DNA of 64,000 bases from Floricoccus tropicus (GCF_001832905.1 NZ_MKIR01000022.1:62001-126000); one strand, 5' to 3'; positions 45,123 through 54,996 are shown, counted from the stretch's first letter. Translations and numbers: made by a program. The notes: generated by a model from the letters alone, not told the origin.

Positions 45123-45151
45123 TGTTATAATTATACACGAAAGCGGTTGCG
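45123..45151 (+). promoter_or_regulatory. Promoter with a cre-like site before the DUF4352 gene
   Basis: Extended -10 TGTTATAAT (45123-45131). CGAAAGCGGTTGCG (45138-45151) around the likely transcription start resembles a CcpA cre with three mismatches. Confidence 0.45.
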
Positions 45152-45193
45152 CATGTTAATTAGGAGTTTTTAATAGTATTTAAGGAGAAAAAA

Positions 45194-45652
45194 TTGAAAG
45201 ATAAGAGATACAAAAAATTTATTTTTATTGGAGTAATTTTAACTTTATTTATCTTTTTAATTGTAAAGATATACTCTACAGCACATCAAACAGGAGAAAG
45301 CGTTAAGCTTGATTATTATGAGATACGCGTTGATAAAGTAGTAAAGAGTCAGGGTACTGATTATACTAAGCCTAAAAACGGTAAGGAGTTTGCTGTTGTA
45401 ACAGTTACATTAACTAATAATGGAAAAAAATCTGTTAAGTATAATCCATTAGATTTTGTATTACGAACTGAAAAAGGTGATGATATTAATGCAAATTTAA
45501 ATGTTGATGGTATTGATATTTTAGAAGCTGGCACACTAAAAAAAGGTGAAAAAATAACAGGAAATCTAGTTGGAGAAGTCAAAAAAGGCACTAGACTGCA
45601 ATTAGTTTACAAAACAAATACTGAACAAGAAGTTGTTATTGATTTGCAGTAG
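45194..45652 (+). CDS. DUF4352-domain membrane-anchored protein
   Basis: A 152-residue protein with an N-terminal membrane helix (about 8-28), then an extracellular immunoglobulin-like DUF4352 domain (about 35-152; FAVVTVTLTNNGKKSVKYNP, LKKGEKITGNLVGEV). The helix has no lipobox, so it is an uncleaved anchor. The start is TTG 45194 with AAGGAG at good spacing. Function unknown; such domains occur in secreted stress-linked proteins. Confidence 0.82.
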   Translation: MKDKRYKKFIFIGVILTLFIFLIVKIYSTAHQTGESVKLDYYEIRVDKVVKSQGTDYTKPKNGKEFAVVTVTLTNNGKKSVKYNPLDFVLRTEKGDDINANLNVDGIDILEAGTLKKGEKITGNLVGEVKKGTRLQLVYKTNTEQEVVIDLQ

Positions 45653-45830
45653 TATTATAAAAACTGGATGGAAGTCTAGTTTTTTTGTTTTAGTAAATTA
45701 ATTTAGTGAAATTAATAACTTTGTGAATTTTTGTTATACATCCATTGTAGAACACCTCGGAACCCTTATCAAATAAAGAAAAAGCAAACAAAAAGTTTGT
45801 AAATTTTTTTGAAATGTTTTACAATGATAA

Positions 45831-45844
45831 TGTAAGCGATTGCT
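45831..45844 (+). promoter_or_regulatory. cre-like site upstream of lplA-pdh
   Basis: TGTAAGCGATTGCT differs from the cre consensus at two positions and follows a GATAAT -10-like hexamer at 45826-45831. Confidence 0.45.
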
Positions 45845-45880
45845 GATTTTTTTAGCAAAATATTTGTAAAGGAGATAGTC

Positions 45881-46879
45881 TTGAGATACGTTGTAAACGA
45901 AAATAAGACTGCACCATTTAATATTGCCATGGATGAATGGCTGCTCACAAAATTGAAACCGAGCGAGCCTGTATTTGCCTTATGGCAAAATAAGAGTGCC
46001 GTAATTGTTGGTAAGCATCAAAATACATTTGAAGAGATTAATGCACCATTTATTGAAGAAAATGGCATTGAAGTTGTTCGAAGAGTATCTGGTGGGGGAG
46101 CCGTGTATCACGATTTAGGAAACCTCAATTTTACCTTCATAATACCATTAGATCATCCAGATCAAGTTGAATGGAAAAAATTTATTCAACCTATGGTAAC
46201 AGCACTTCAAAAGCTAGGAATTCCTGCAGAAACAAGTGGTAGAAATGACTTACTTGTTAATGGGAAGAAGATTAGTGGTAATGCCCAAAGATATTCTAAA
46301 GGATATCTGATGCATCATGGAACACTACTATTCAATAGCGATACAGAGACTTTAGTACGTTCTCTAAATGTGAGTGATGAAAAATTTATTTCAAAAGCGG
46401 TGAAAAGTGTGCGTAGCAGAGTTGGAAACATTCATGAGGTTGTTCCTGACTTAACTTTGTCTGAATTTCAAGAGGCACTGACCTATGAACTTTCTGATCA
46501 TAATAAAGATAAAGAAATTATTTTGACAGATGAGCAATTAGCCGAGGTTCATAAACTTGAAGAAGAAAAGTTTTCTAAATGGGAATGGAATTATGGAGAG
46601 AGTCCAAAATTCAACTATCATGCACATGAAAAATTTGACGGTGGAATTATCGACCTCAAAGCACAAGTAGAAGATGGAATTATCAAATCTATTACATTTG
46701 AAGGAGATTTCCTTGATGTAGAAGATGTTGAAAATATTTTACCTGAATTTATTGGTTTGCCGTTTAGTGAACCAAAAATTTTAGAATTGTTAGGACAGTA
46801 TGAGCAAAAAAAGTACTTTGGTGCGATTAGCTCAGAAGAAGTAGCAAGTTTGTTCAATGAAGAACAAATTGAAGAATAG
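45881..46879 (+). CDS. lplA: Lipoate-protein ligase
   Basis: Activates scavenged lipoate with ATP and attaches it to the E2 lipoyl domain. The 332-residue protein has RRVSGGGAVYHD (67-78) and KISGNAQR, with the catalytic lysine, in the N-terminal domain, and a C-terminal accessory domain (about 245-330). The start is TTG 45881 with AAAGGAGAT upstream and conserved MRYV. It is the first gene of the pyruvate dehydrogenase operon, so cofactor attachment and target are made together. No lipoate synthesis genes are in this window. Confidence 0.94.
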   Translation: MRYVVNENKTAPFNIAMDEWLLTKLKPSEPVFALWQNKSAVIVGKHQNTFEEINAPFIEENGIEVVRRVSGGGAVYHDLGNLNFTFIIPLDHPDQVEWKKFIQPMVTALQKLGIPAETSGRNDLLVNGKKISGNAQRYSKGYLMHHGTLLFNSDTETLVRSLNVSDEKFISKAVKSVRSRVGNIHEVVPDLTLSEFQEALTYELSDHNKDKEIILTDEQLAEVHKLEEEKFSKWEWNYGESPKFNYHAHEKFDGGIIDLKAQVEDGIIKSITFEGDFLDVEDVENILPEFIGLPFSEPKILELLGQYEQKKYFGAISSEEVASLFNEEQIEE

Positions 46880-46895
46880 GGAGGAAGTAGATTCT

Positions 46896-48005
46896 ATGAG
46901 TAAAGGCACAGAGATTCTTGATTTTAGAAAACAATTAGAAGATCAAGAAAATGAATTTCCTACATTACAAGTACTTGATAATGATGGAAAATTAGTTGAC
47001 AAAGAATTGTTTGAAGAATCTGGAATTACAGATGAAGATTTAGTAAATATCATGCAACGTATGATTAAACAATTCGTATTAAATGAGCGTAGTACAAAGC
47101 TTGCTAAACAAGGTCGTCTAGGTTTTGTTGCCCCAACACGTGGTCAAGAAGCTAGTCAATCAGCAACAAGTTATGCGTTTACGGATGAAGATTATTTATT
47201 ACCTGGATATCGCGATATCCCACAAATGATCCATAAAGGTTATCCAATTTATAAGAACTTTTTGTGGAGTCGTGGTCACTACCTTGGTGGAGAGATGGAT
47301 GGAGTTAAGACTTGGTTCCCTCAAATTATCATTGGAGCTCAGTTTGTTGAAGCCGCAGGTATCGCCCTTGGTATGAAGATGAGAAAGAAAAATGCTGTTG
47401 CTTATACGTACACAGGTGATGGAGGATCTTCTCAAGGTGATACTTATGAAGGGATGAACTTTGCAGGTGCATATAAAGCTAACGCAGTATTCTTTATTCA
47501 AAATAATGGCTTTGCAATCTCAACACCACGTGCACTTCAAACAGCTGCACCACATATTGCATCAAAAGGATGGGGAGCAGGTCTTCCAAGTATCGTAGTT
47601 GATGGTATGGATGCATTAGCTTGTTACATTTCAGCTAAAAAAGCACGTGATTGGGCAGCGAGTGGTAACGGACCTGTTTTAATTGAAACTTTATGTAACC
47701 GTTTAGAACCTCATTCAATGAGTGGAGATGATCCGTTACGTTACCGTACAAAAGAAGATATCGATGAAAACTTCAAGAAAGATCCTCTAGTTCGTATGCG
47801 TACTTTCCTTGAAGGACGTAAATTATGGAGTGAAGAAATTGAAGCGGCTTATGCAGCAGAAGTTAATGCAGAAATTGACGAAGCAGTTAAGTTAGCTGAT
47901 AATGCTCCAAAACAAAAAGTGTCAGACTTTATTGCAACTACCTTGGAACAACCAGGCTATGTAATGCAAGAACAAATCAAAAAATTCCAAGAGGAGGGCA
48001 AATAA
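46896..48005 (+). CDS. pdhA: Pyruvate dehydrogenase E1 alpha subunit
   Basis: E1 alpha binds thiamine diphosphate and decarboxylates pyruvate with E1 beta. The 369-residue protein contains the GDGGSSQGD cofactor motif starting near residue 174, followed by NNGFAIS, and the regulatory loop HSMSGDDPLRYR. The start is ATG 46896 with GGGAGGAAG upstream; a longer frame from 46857 overlaps lplA and is rejected. pdhB starts directly after its stop. Confidence 0.97.
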   Translation: MSKGTEILDFRKQLEDQENEFPTLQVLDNDGKLVDKELFEESGITDEDLVNIMQRMIKQFVLNERSTKLAKQGRLGFVAPTRGQEASQSATSYAFTDEDYLLPGYRDIPQMIHKGYPIYKNFLWSRGHYLGGEMDGVKTWFPQIIIGAQFVEAAGIALGMKMRKKNAVAYTYTGDGGSSQGDTYEGMNFAGAYKANAVFFIQNNGFAISTPRALQTAAPHIASKGWGAGLPSIVVDGMDALACYISAKKARDWAASGNGPVLIETLCNRLEPHSMSGDDPLRYRTKEDIDENFKKDPLVRMRTFLEGRKLWSEEIEAAYAAEVNAEIDEAVKLADNAPKQKVSDFIATTLEQPGYVMQEQIKKFQEEGK

Positions 48006-48986
48006 ATGGCAGTCAAGACATATATTGCAGCAATTACAGAAGCGCTTGATTTAGCGCTTGAAAAAGATGATAACGTCCTAATATTCGGTGAAGACGTTGG
48101 TGAAAACGGTGGAGTTTTCCGTGCTACAGAAGGCTTAAATGCTAAATACGGAAATGAACGTGTTTTCAATACACCACTTGCTGAAAGTGCTATTGGTGGG
48201 GCAGCTATTGGTCTTACAACTGAAGGATATCGTCCAATATTTGAAGTTCAATTCTTTGGTTTCGTATTCGAAGTTATGGATTCAATTTCAGGTCAAATGG
48301 CACGTAATCGTTTTCGTTTCCATGGTCAAAAACAATTTCCAATTGTAGTGCGTGGCCCATATGGTGGTGGTACACATACTCCTGAGATGCACTCAGATAG
48401 TTTAGAAGGATTGATGGCTCAAACTCCTGGTCTTAGAGTAGTTATGCCAAGTAACCCTGCTGATGCAAAAGGTTTATTATTAGCCGCTATTGAATCAAAT
48501 GATCCAGTTATTTATCTTGAAAATTTGAAACTTTATCGTTCAGTAAAAGGTGAAGTTCCAGAAGGATATTACACAACTCCTCTTGACAAAGCAGCAATTG
48601 CTAAAGAAGGATCTGATGTAACTATCATTACTTACGGTGGAACAGTTCCAACAAGTTTAAAAGCTGCTGAAGAGCTTGAAAAAGATGGAATTTCAGTAGA
48701 AGTTATTGACTTACGTACTGTTCAACCACTCGACATTGAAACAATTGGACAAAGTGTTGAAAAAACTGGTCGTGTAGTTGTAGTTCAAGAAGCACAACGT
48801 CAAGCTGGTATTGGATCAGCTGTAATGGCAGAAATTAGCGAAAGATTTATTTTAAGCTTGAAGGCTCCTATTGGACGTGTTGCTGCACCAGATAGCATCT
48901 ATCCATTTGCACAAGCAGAGAATGATTGGTTACCACAAGTTAAAGATGTTGTAAGTAAAGTTAAGGAGGTTGTAGACTATGACTGA
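48006..48986 (+). CDS. pdhB: Pyruvate dehydrogenase E1 beta subunit
   Basis: The 326-residue beta subunit completes the E1 heterotetramer. Family segments include [30 protein letters not shown] and [15 protein letters not shown], with the phosphate-binding glutamate in the first of these regions. It begins immediately after pdhA and overlaps pdhC by 8 bp, consistent with coupled synthesis of equal amounts of E1 subunits. Confidence 0.97.
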   Translation: MAVKTYIAAITEALDLALEKDDNVLIFGEDVGENGGVFRATEGLNAKYGNERVFNTPLAESAIGGAAIGLTTEGYRPIFEVQFFGFVFEVMDSISGQMARNRFRFHGQKQFPIVVRGPYGGGTHTPEMHSDSLEGLMAQTPGLRVVMPSNPADAKGLLLAAIESNDPVIYLENLKLYRSVKGEVPEGYYTTPLDKAAIAKEGSDVTIITYGGTVPTSLKAAEELEKDGISVEVIDLRTVQPLDIETIGQSVEKTGRVVVVQEAQRQAGIGSAVMAEISERFILSLKAPIGRVAAPDSIYPFAQAENDWLPQVKDVVSKVKEVVDYD

Positions 48987-50277
48987 GATTTTCCGTATGC
49001 CTGACGTAGGCGAAGGTATGGCTGAGGGTGAAATTGCTTCTTGGTTAGTAAAAGTTGGTGATGAAATTAAAGAGGATGATGCTTTAGCAGAAGTACAAAA
49101 TGATAAACTATTGCAAGAAATTCTATCTCCTTACTCTGGTAAAGTAACAAAGATTTTTGTTGATGCTGGAACTGTTGTTGAAGTTGGGGCACCATTAGTA
49201 GAATTTGATGGTGATGGAACTGGTAGTTCAGCCGGTGCACCTGCAGCGGCAACTGAAGAAGTAAAAGATGAACTTATTGAAACTAGTGAAGAAGTCTCAA
49301 CTGGAGCAGCACCTCAAGCTGAAGTTACAGGAGTTGGGGCACCAGTTGTAAATGGTAAACTTCGTGCAATGCCTTCAGTAAGAAAATTAGCTCGTCAAAA
49401 TGGAGTTGACTTAACCACAGTACCTGCTACAGGTCGTCATGGACATGTAACTGTTGATGATGTTAAAAACTTTATTGCCAATGGTGGAGCATCAGCTGAA
49501 GCAACACCAGTAGAAGAAACTGTTGTTGAAACTGTAACTGAGACTACTTCTAAACCAGCAGCACCTGCACCTGCTAAAGAAGGTCGTGTACCTATGACTC
49601 CTGTTCGTAAAGCTATTGCTAAGAATATGGTAAGTCAAAAACAAAATGTTCCTCACGTAACATTATTTGATGAAGCTGAAGTTTCTAAACTTATGGAACA
49701 TCGCGCTAACTTCAAAGAAATTGCAGCAAAAGAAGGTGTTAAATTAACATATCTTGCTTATGTTGCTAAAGCATTAGCAGCTATGTCTAAGAAATTCCCA
49801 GAATTGAATGCACATGTTGATATGGCTAAACAAGAAATTGTTTACCCTGATGGAATTAATGTTGGTATTGCTGTTGATACTCCAAACGGACTATTTGTAC
49901 CAGTTGTTAAAAATGCTGATAGTAAATCAATCCTTGCAATTGCAGCTGAAATTTCTGATTTAGCAAATCGTGCTCGCGATGGTAAATTAACTCCAGATGT
50001 ATCAACTGGTTCAACTATCACAATTTCTAATATTGGGTCAGCTCGTGGAAGCTGGTTTACACCAGTAATCAACGTTAATGAAGCAGCTATCCTTGGTTTA
50101 GGTACAATTTCTAAAGAACCAATCGTTAATGCTGAAGGCGAAATTGCTGTTGGTAACATGATGAAACTATCACTTTCATTTGACCATAGATTAATTGATG
50201 GAATGTTAGCACAAAGTGCAATGAATTATTTAAAACAATTGCTAGCTGATCCTAGCTATATGTTAATGGAGGTATAA
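48979..50277 (+). CDS. pdhC: Dihydrolipoamide acetyltransferase, E2 of pyruvate dehydrogenase
   Basis: The core of the complex, 432 residues with one N-terminal lipoyl domain (lipoylated Lys43 in QNDKLLQ), an Ala/Glu/Thr-rich linker, an E3-binding domain at about 130-170 and the catalytic domain at about 210-432. The active-site His403 and Asp407 lie in DHRLIDG. A single lipoyl domain is common in Gram-positive E2. It transfers the acetyl group to CoA. Confidence 0.97.
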   Translation: MTEIFRMPDVGEGMAEGEIASWLVKVGDEIKEDDALAEVQNDKLLQEILSPYSGKVTKIFVDAGTVVEVGAPLVEFDGDGTGSSAGAPAAATEEVKDELIETSEEVSTGAAPQAEVTGVGAPVVNGKLRAMPSVRKLARQNGVDLTTVPATGRHGHVTVDDVKNFIANGGASAEATPVEETVVETVTETTSKPAAPAPAKEGRVPMTPVRKAIAKNMVSQKQNVPHVTLFDEAEVSKLMEHRANFKEIAAKEGVKLTYLAYVAKALAAMSKKFPELNAHVDMAKQEIVYPDGINVGIAVDTPNGLFVPVVKNADSKSILAIAAEISDLANRARDGKLTPDVSTGSTITISNIGSARGSWFTPVINVNEAAILGLGTISKEPIVNAEGEIAVGNMMKLSLSFDHRLIDGMLAQSAMNYLKQLLADPSYMLMEV

Positions 50278-50278
50278 A

Positions 50279-51691
50279 ATGGTTGTAGGTTCACAAGCAA
50301 GAGAAGTTGATTTAGTAGTTATCGGAAGTGGCCCTGGCGGATACGTTGCGGCTATCCGTGCTGCGCAATTAGGTAGAAAAGTAATTATCGTTGAACGTGA
50401 TGAAATTGGTGGAGTGTGTTTAAATGTTGGATGTATTCCATCAAAAGCATTAATCAATGCTGGACACATTTATCATGAACAATTACATGATACAAATACA
50501 ATTATGGGTGTCCATTCAAAAGGTGCAACATTGAACTGGGAAGAAACACTTAAATGGAAAGATGAAAAAGTAGTTAAGACTTTAACTGGTGGAGTAGGAA
50601 TGCTTCTTAAAAAGAATAAAGTTGAAATTCTACGTGGTGAAGCTCGCTTTAACGATAATCAAGTGTTAAACGTTATTAGTGGTGACGAATCTCATCTTTT
50701 AGAATTTAAATCTTGTATCATTGCAACTGGTAGCCGCCCAATTGAAATTCCAGGTTTCAAATTTGAAGGTCGTGTTGTAAATTCAACAGGAGCTCTTAGC
50801 CTACCTGAAGTTCCTGAAAAACTTGTTATTATTGGTGGTGGAGTAATCGGAAGTGAATTAGCTGGAGCTTACTCAAATTTAGGTTCAAAAGTTACTATTC
50901 TTGAAGGACTTCCTCATATTCTTAATGGATTTGATGATGAAATGATTAAAGTTGTTGTTGATGAATTCAAAGAACGCCATATTGACATTGTTACAAATGC
51001 GCGTGCTAAATCTTCAGAACAAACTGCTGACTCTGTTAAAGTTACATACGAAGTTGATGGAAAAGAAGAAGTTCTTGAAGCAGACTACGTTTTAGTTTCT
51101 GTGGGTCGTAGACCAAATACAGATGAGCTTGGTCTTAATAATACTGACATCAAGATGACTGATCGTGGACAAATTGAAGTTAATAATCGTCAAGAAACAA
51201 GTGTTCCTGGAATCTATGCTATTGGTGATATTGTTGCAGGACCAATGCTTGCACATAAAGCTTCTTACGAAGCAAAAATCGCTGCAGCCAATGCTGCAGG
51301 TGATGATGAATTAAATTGTGCAGTTGCAATCCCAGCTGTAGCATATTGCGATCCAGAATTAGCTACAATGGGAGAAACACCTGATTCTGCTAAAGAAAAA
51401 GGATTGAACTTCAATATCGCTAAATTCCCATTTGCAGCAAATGGACGTGCTATTACAATGAACGCTACTAACGGTTTTGTTCGTATTTTGACTGATAAAG
51501 ATACACATGTAATAATTGGTGCACAAGTTGCAGGACCTGGAGCAAGTGACTTGATTTCAGAATTTGCAGTTGCTATTGAAAATGGTCTTTCTAGTGAAGA
51601 TATTTCAATGTCAATTCACCCACATCCAACTCTTGGAGAAGCAATTATGGATACAAGTGAATTAGCTGATGGGTTACCAATTCATATTTAA
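50279..51691 (+). CDS. pdhD: Dihydrolipoamide dehydrogenase, E3
   Basis: Re-oxidises dihydrolipoyl groups with FAD and NAD+. The 470-residue flavoprotein has the FAD-binding GSGPGG (17-21 region), redox Cys47 and Cys52 in GGVCLNVGC, an NAD-binding GGGVIGSE and the C-terminal HPHPTLGEA with the catalytic histidine. There is no N-terminal lipoyl domain. GGAGG precedes ATG 50279. It is the last gene before a strong terminator. Confidence 0.97.
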   Translation: MVVGSQAREVDLVVIGSGPGGYVAAIRAAQLGRKVIIVERDEIGGVCLNVGCIPSKALINAGHIYHEQLHDTNTIMGVHSKGATLNWEETLKWKDEKVVKTLTGGVGMLLKKNKVEILRGEARFNDNQVLNVISGDESHLLEFKSCIIATGSRPIEIPGFKFEGRVVNSTGALSLPEVPEKLVIIGGGVIGSELAGAYSNLGSKVTILEGLPHILNGFDDEMIKVVVDEFKERHIDIVTNARAKSSEQTADSVKVTYEVDGKEEVLEADYVLVSVGRRPNTDELGLNNTDIKMTDRGQIEVNNRQETSVPGIYAIGDIVAGPMLAHKASYEAKIAAANAAGDDELNCAVAIPAVAYCDPELATMGETPDSAKEKGLNFNIAKFPFAANGRAITMNATNGFVRILTDKDTHVIIGAQVAGPGASDLISEFAVAIENGLSSEDISMSIHPHPTLGEAIMDTSELADGLPIHI

Positions 51692-51773
51692 AAAAACTTT
51701 AGAGGAGATATAACTGTTTATTTCCTAACTGATATTTCTATATAAAAGTATCCAATAATTAATTATACTTTAT

Positions 51774-51801
51774 GCAGCACGTTCATCGTGCTGCTTTTTT
51801 T
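51774..51801 (+). terminator. pdh operon terminator
   Basis: Perfect GCAGCACG/CGTGCTGC stem with seven T. Confidence 0.9.
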
Positions 51802-51839
51802 ATATTTAGGCTTTCAGACTGTCTACTACATAATAGTAA

Positions 51840-52500
51840 ACAAAAAACCACCTGCTATACGGGTGGGGAACAAAGGCTTTTAGTAATTCAAAAACTACTA
51901 TAATAAATAAAGTTGTTAAATATAATTATAGAAGGAATAAGAATGGCAAAAACCAATTACAGTTTATAACAAACAAAATAGATAGGTAAATATCATATAG
52001 TATTTATACCTAAATATCGTAGAAAATCAATCTATAATTAAGTACGAAAAGATTTGATAGAAATAATAAAACAACTTTATACTTATAAAGTTGTTGAGAT
52101 AATAGAAGGTCATATGAGTCCAAACCATGTTCACTTTTAGGTTCTAATTACACCTAAAATAAGTATGTCAAGCTTAATAGGATATTTAAAAGGCAAGTGT
52201 GCATTAATAGTTTTTGATAAGCATATGAATTTAAAATATAAATACAACAATCGAAAGTTCTGGGCAGAAGGATATTACGTAAGTACAGTTGATTTAAATG
52301 AACAAATAGGAGCGAAATATATAAGAGAACAGGAAAAGCATAATATTTTGATTGATAAACTAAGTGAAAAAGAATATGAAGACCCGTTTAGTGATGACAA
52401 TTTCAAGACGAAGTAACCCCGTTTAGACGAGGTTAGGACGAATCAAGATAATGAGACCAAAGTTCAGCCAGAGTCTTTGAGCGAGCTGACATTTACTGAG
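51840..52500 (+). mobile_element. Decayed IS200/IS605-family element
   Basis: The left end carries the subterminal hairpin CCACC/GGTGG (51848-51866). The transposase remnant is at 51943-52416. The right side carries another hairpin (CCCCGTTTAGACGAGG, 52417-52432). The outer limits are approximate. No inverted repeats or target duplication are expected for this single-strand transposon family. Confidence 0.7.
51943..52416 (+). pseudogene. IS200-type TnpA transposase with four in-frame stops
   Basis: One frame keeps the full length of about 157 codons of an IS200 Y1 transposase: KYHIVFIPKYRRKSIYN, EGHMSPNHVHF, then SLIGYLKGKCAL, FWAEGYYVSTV and KYIREQEKH. The metal-binding HVH and the catalytic tyrosine are still present. 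Stops interrupt codons that in relatives encode Ser, Trp, Gln and Leu (at 51967, 51979, 52036 and 52138). No frameshift is seen. The intact part from 52165 could be translated as an 83-residue fragment but is unlikely to act. Confidence 0.88.
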
Positions 52501-52700
52501 ATAAAAAGTTACAAAGTAAAATTTCCTTGTATAATCATTATTCTTCTCTTTAATTTATTAGTTTTATTAAAACCATAAGCAATTTTATTTACGGTATTAA
52601 TTATATTATAAATTTTATGTGAACTGGAAATTCATAAATATTTTAATACATATGGAATGCTTTCCTCGCTTTTAACTATTGCAGCAGAGAAGTTTTTCAT
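52417..52700. other. Non-coding stretch after the IS remnant
   Basis: This holds the IS right end and A/T-rich DNA. I see no ORF with a ribosome binding site and no other recognised element. Confidence 0.4.
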
Positions 52701-52705
52701 ATAAA

Positions 52706-52735
52706 AAGTATGAGTGCCTGTGAAGCACTCATACT
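52706..52735 (-). terminator. Terminator of the serine hydrolase gene
   Basis: On the minus strand a 10-bp stem GTATGAGTGC/GCACTCATAC is followed by TTTTTATA. Confidence 0.85.
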
Positions 52736-52770
52736 ACAAACTTTTTCTTACATATATAATAAAATAAGAA

Positions 52771-54042
52771 TTAAAATTTTACATAATTACCTGTTAATTC
52801 TTGATAAAAAGAAGAAATCATAGGTTGGAATACATCTTGATTTACTCGATTGCTAAAGAGAATAACAGCATTTTTTGTATCTTTTGAAATTAATATAGCT
52901 AATTGTTGGGAGTCTATTACACCATTCATTCGATATGCATCACCTTGGTCGTAAAAACCTCCGATGTATGCATTACTATCATCATATATTGGTTTCCATG
53001 CTTCTTCAAGTACAGAATTCTTGATTATTTTACCAGTTAAAAATTTATTGAAAAATTTGTATACATCTCCTGCGGTTGAATCTATATTACCTGTACCTAC
53101 TTCTCGTATAAAGAGTTGAGGATCATATGCTCTAGGTAACGAGTATATATATTCACCAGTTTTTTGGTACCCTGTGGTATATCCTTTTCTTTCGGGCCAA
53201 TCTGTATATTGTCCGAAATCTTTCAAACCTATACCGTGGAAAAATTTTTCAAAGTTCTCATAATAACTTTTCCCAGTTATTTTTTCAATAATACCTGCAA
53301 GTAAATTGTAGTTAACTGCCTGATATTTATATATCTTTTGACCAGTATTTTCTATATTTGCAGTAATATAATCGAATACTTGGTTTGTACTGAAAAATTG
53401 AATATAACCTGGAATATCAAGTTGAAGTCCAGAATGCATCCTTAACATATCTCTTATTGTAATATATTGACTACCATATATCTGAGGATAAAAGTTGCTT
53501 AAAGGAGTATCAAATGATAATTTTTTTTCTTCAATTAAATTATAAATTAAAGTAGCTGTATATGCTTTTTGAACTGATCCAATTTGTATATGTGATCCTG
53601 CGTCATTTAAACGGTTTTCCGAATAGTCTGCAAAACCATACCCTTTTTGTAGGATTATTTGCCCATCTTTGATAATAAGAGCTACACCTACAAAATTTGC
53701 GTTTTCCAACTCATCATTCATACTTTGTGCATCAGGGGCAAGAACATTTTTATCTAAATTATTTAAGTCATCAGCAGGTAGTTTAGATAATATTACTCCA
53801 TCAGTAGACATAGGATAGTCATTTTTAGGTTTAGTTGTTGATTCAGAAGTTTTCTCGGTACTATTTTTAGAAGACTTTGTTTCTTCCTGTGGTTTTTTTT
53901 CAATTTCTTCAACAGTATTAAAAAAGATCTTTGTACTAAAAATACCAATTGATGTAGATATTATAGCTATAAGAATAAGATAGGAAATTAATTTTAGCCT
54001 CTTTTTTCTTTTTCTATATTTTTTACTTCTTTGCAAATCCAT
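52771..54042 (-). CDS. Membrane-anchored serine hydrolase of the beta-lactamase/DD-peptidase fold
   Basis: A 423-residue protein. Residues 17-37 form an N-terminal membrane anchor; a Lys/Ser/Thr/Glu-rich linker reaches about 85; the penicillin-binding-like domain occupies about 105-420. The nucleophile motif is Ser156-V-Q-Lys159 and HSG is at 203-205. At the expected Y-x-N position the sequence reads YQA (240-242), so the usual asparagine is missing. This could be a DD-peptidase, an esterase or another acyl-transfer enzyme. The AAC/GGTT neighbourhood gives no clue: an IS is on one side and the metal transporter on the other. Confidence 0.82.
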   Translation of the reverse strand: MDLQRSKKYRKRKKRLKLISYLILIAIISTSIGIFSTKIFFNTVEEIEKKPQEETKSSKNSTEKTSESTTKPKNDYPMSTDGVILSKLPADDLNNLDKNVLAPDAQSMNDELENANFVGVALIIKDGQIILQKGYGFADYSENRLNDAGSHIQIGSVQKAYTATLIYNLIEEKKLSFDTPLSNFYPQIYGSQYITIRDMLRMHSGLQLDIPGYIQFFSTNQVFDYITANIENTGQKIYKYQAVNYNLLAGIIEKITGKSYYENFEKFFHGIGLKDFGQYTDWPERKGYTTGYQKTGEYIYSLPRAYDPQLFIREVGTGNIDSTAGDVYKFFNKFLTGKIIKNSVLEEAWKPIYDDSNAYIGGFYDQGDAYRMNGVIDSQQLAILISKDTKNAVILFSNRVNQDVFQPMISSFYQELTGNYVKF

Positions 54043-54172
54043 AATTTTATATTTTCCTATTATTATTTATTTAACTCATCGAAAAATAGAGTAACTGAAA
54101 ATATTTTAACACTTGTTTAAAATAAATGCACTAGATTATTCGTAAGTGGTTTTTAAAAGTTCATGAAAGGTT

Positions 54173-54184
54173 TATAATTATAAT
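54173..54184 (+). promoter_or_regulatory. Metal transporter promoter -10 elements
   Basis: Two adjoining TATAAT hexamers (54173-54178 and 54179-54184), just upstream of the operator pair. Confidence 0.5.
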
Positions 54185-54185
54185 T

Positions 54186-54228
54186 TTTAAGGCTTGCCTA
54201 AAAATAAAATTTAGGTTAAACTAAATTT
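54186..54228 (+). promoter_or_regulatory. Two DtxR/MntR-type operator boxes
   Basis: Box 1 (54186-54202) reads TTTAAGGC-TT-GCCTAAA. Box 2 (54207-54228) has perfect 8-bp arms AAATTTAG/CTAAATTT around GTTAAA. TTAGG/CCTAA-like half-sites are typical of DtxR-family repressors, such as the one encoded at 56788. Confidence 0.65.
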
Positions 54229-54261
54229 ATAGATAACTAGTAAAAGAAAGGAATATAATTC

Positions 54262-54996
54262 ATGATTAAGATAGAAGATTTAAATGTTTCTTATAATAAT
54301 ATTCCCGTGCTGACTAACGTGAATTTAGAAATTCCAGATGGAGTTTCTGTTGGAATTATTGGTCCAAATGGTGCAGGGAAATCGACACTCCTAAAAGCCA
54401 TTCTAGGTCTTATAAAAAAAGATACGGGGGAAATTTCGATAGATGGTATGGGAGAAAAATATTTTCGCAAAAAAGTAGCCTATGTACCTCAAAGAAGCGA
54501 AATTGACCTTAGTTTTCCAATTACCGTAGGGCAGGTTGTTTTGACAGGAACCTATCCTAATATGAATGTCTTTCAAAGACCAGGGAAAAAAGAAAAATTA
54601 ATTGCGCAGAAAGCCCTTGAAAAAGTTGGATTGACTGAATACAGTGAAAGAGCGATATCAGATTTATCTGGTGGGCAGTTGCAAAGGGTATATATAGCAC
54701 GCGCTTTAGCTCAGGAAGCTGACTATTACTTTTTGGATGAACCATTCGTTGGAATTGATATGGTAAGCGAAAAAATAATTATTGATATAATTCGTGAATT
54801 ACGGAATCAAGGTAAAACAATTGTAATTGTTCATCATGACTTACATAAAGTTACAGAGTATTTTGACCAACTTATTCTTGTTAACCGTGGTGTAGAAGCA
54901 TATGGCGATGTTGAAGATACATTTACAACGGATAATATCAAGAAAGCTTATGGTAATACCATGGGTGATATTACTATCAAGGGGGTGGAAAAATAA
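54262..54996 (+). CDS. Metal ABC transporter ATPase (Mn/Zn type)
   Basis: A 244-residue ATPase of the cluster A-I metal importers (MntB/MtsB/PsaB). Walker A GPNGAGKST (34-42), Q-loop YVPQRS, signature LSGGQLQR and Walker B YYFLDEPF are all present. AAAGGAAT precedes ATG 54262. It overlaps the next gene by a single base (TAATG). Manganese is the likely substrate from its DtxR-type regulator and boxes, with zinc or iron possible. Confidence 0.93.
   Translation: MIKIEDLNVSYNNIPVLTNVNLEIPDGVSVGIIGPNGAGKSTLLKAILGLIKKDTGEISIDGMGEKYFRKKVAYVPQRSEIDLSFPITVGQVVLTGTYPNMNVFQRPGKKEKLIAQKALEKVGLTEYSERAISDLSGGQLQRVYIARALAQEADYYFLDEPFVGIDMVSEKIIIDIIRELRNQGKTIVIVHHDLHKVTEYFDQLILVNRGVEAYGDVEDTFTTDNIKKAYGNTMGDITIKGVEK

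Noticed and set aside
51943-52416. Stop-codon recoding in the transposase
   Set aside because: Stops replace four different residues and other genes in the window end at TAA and TAG normally; decay explains it.
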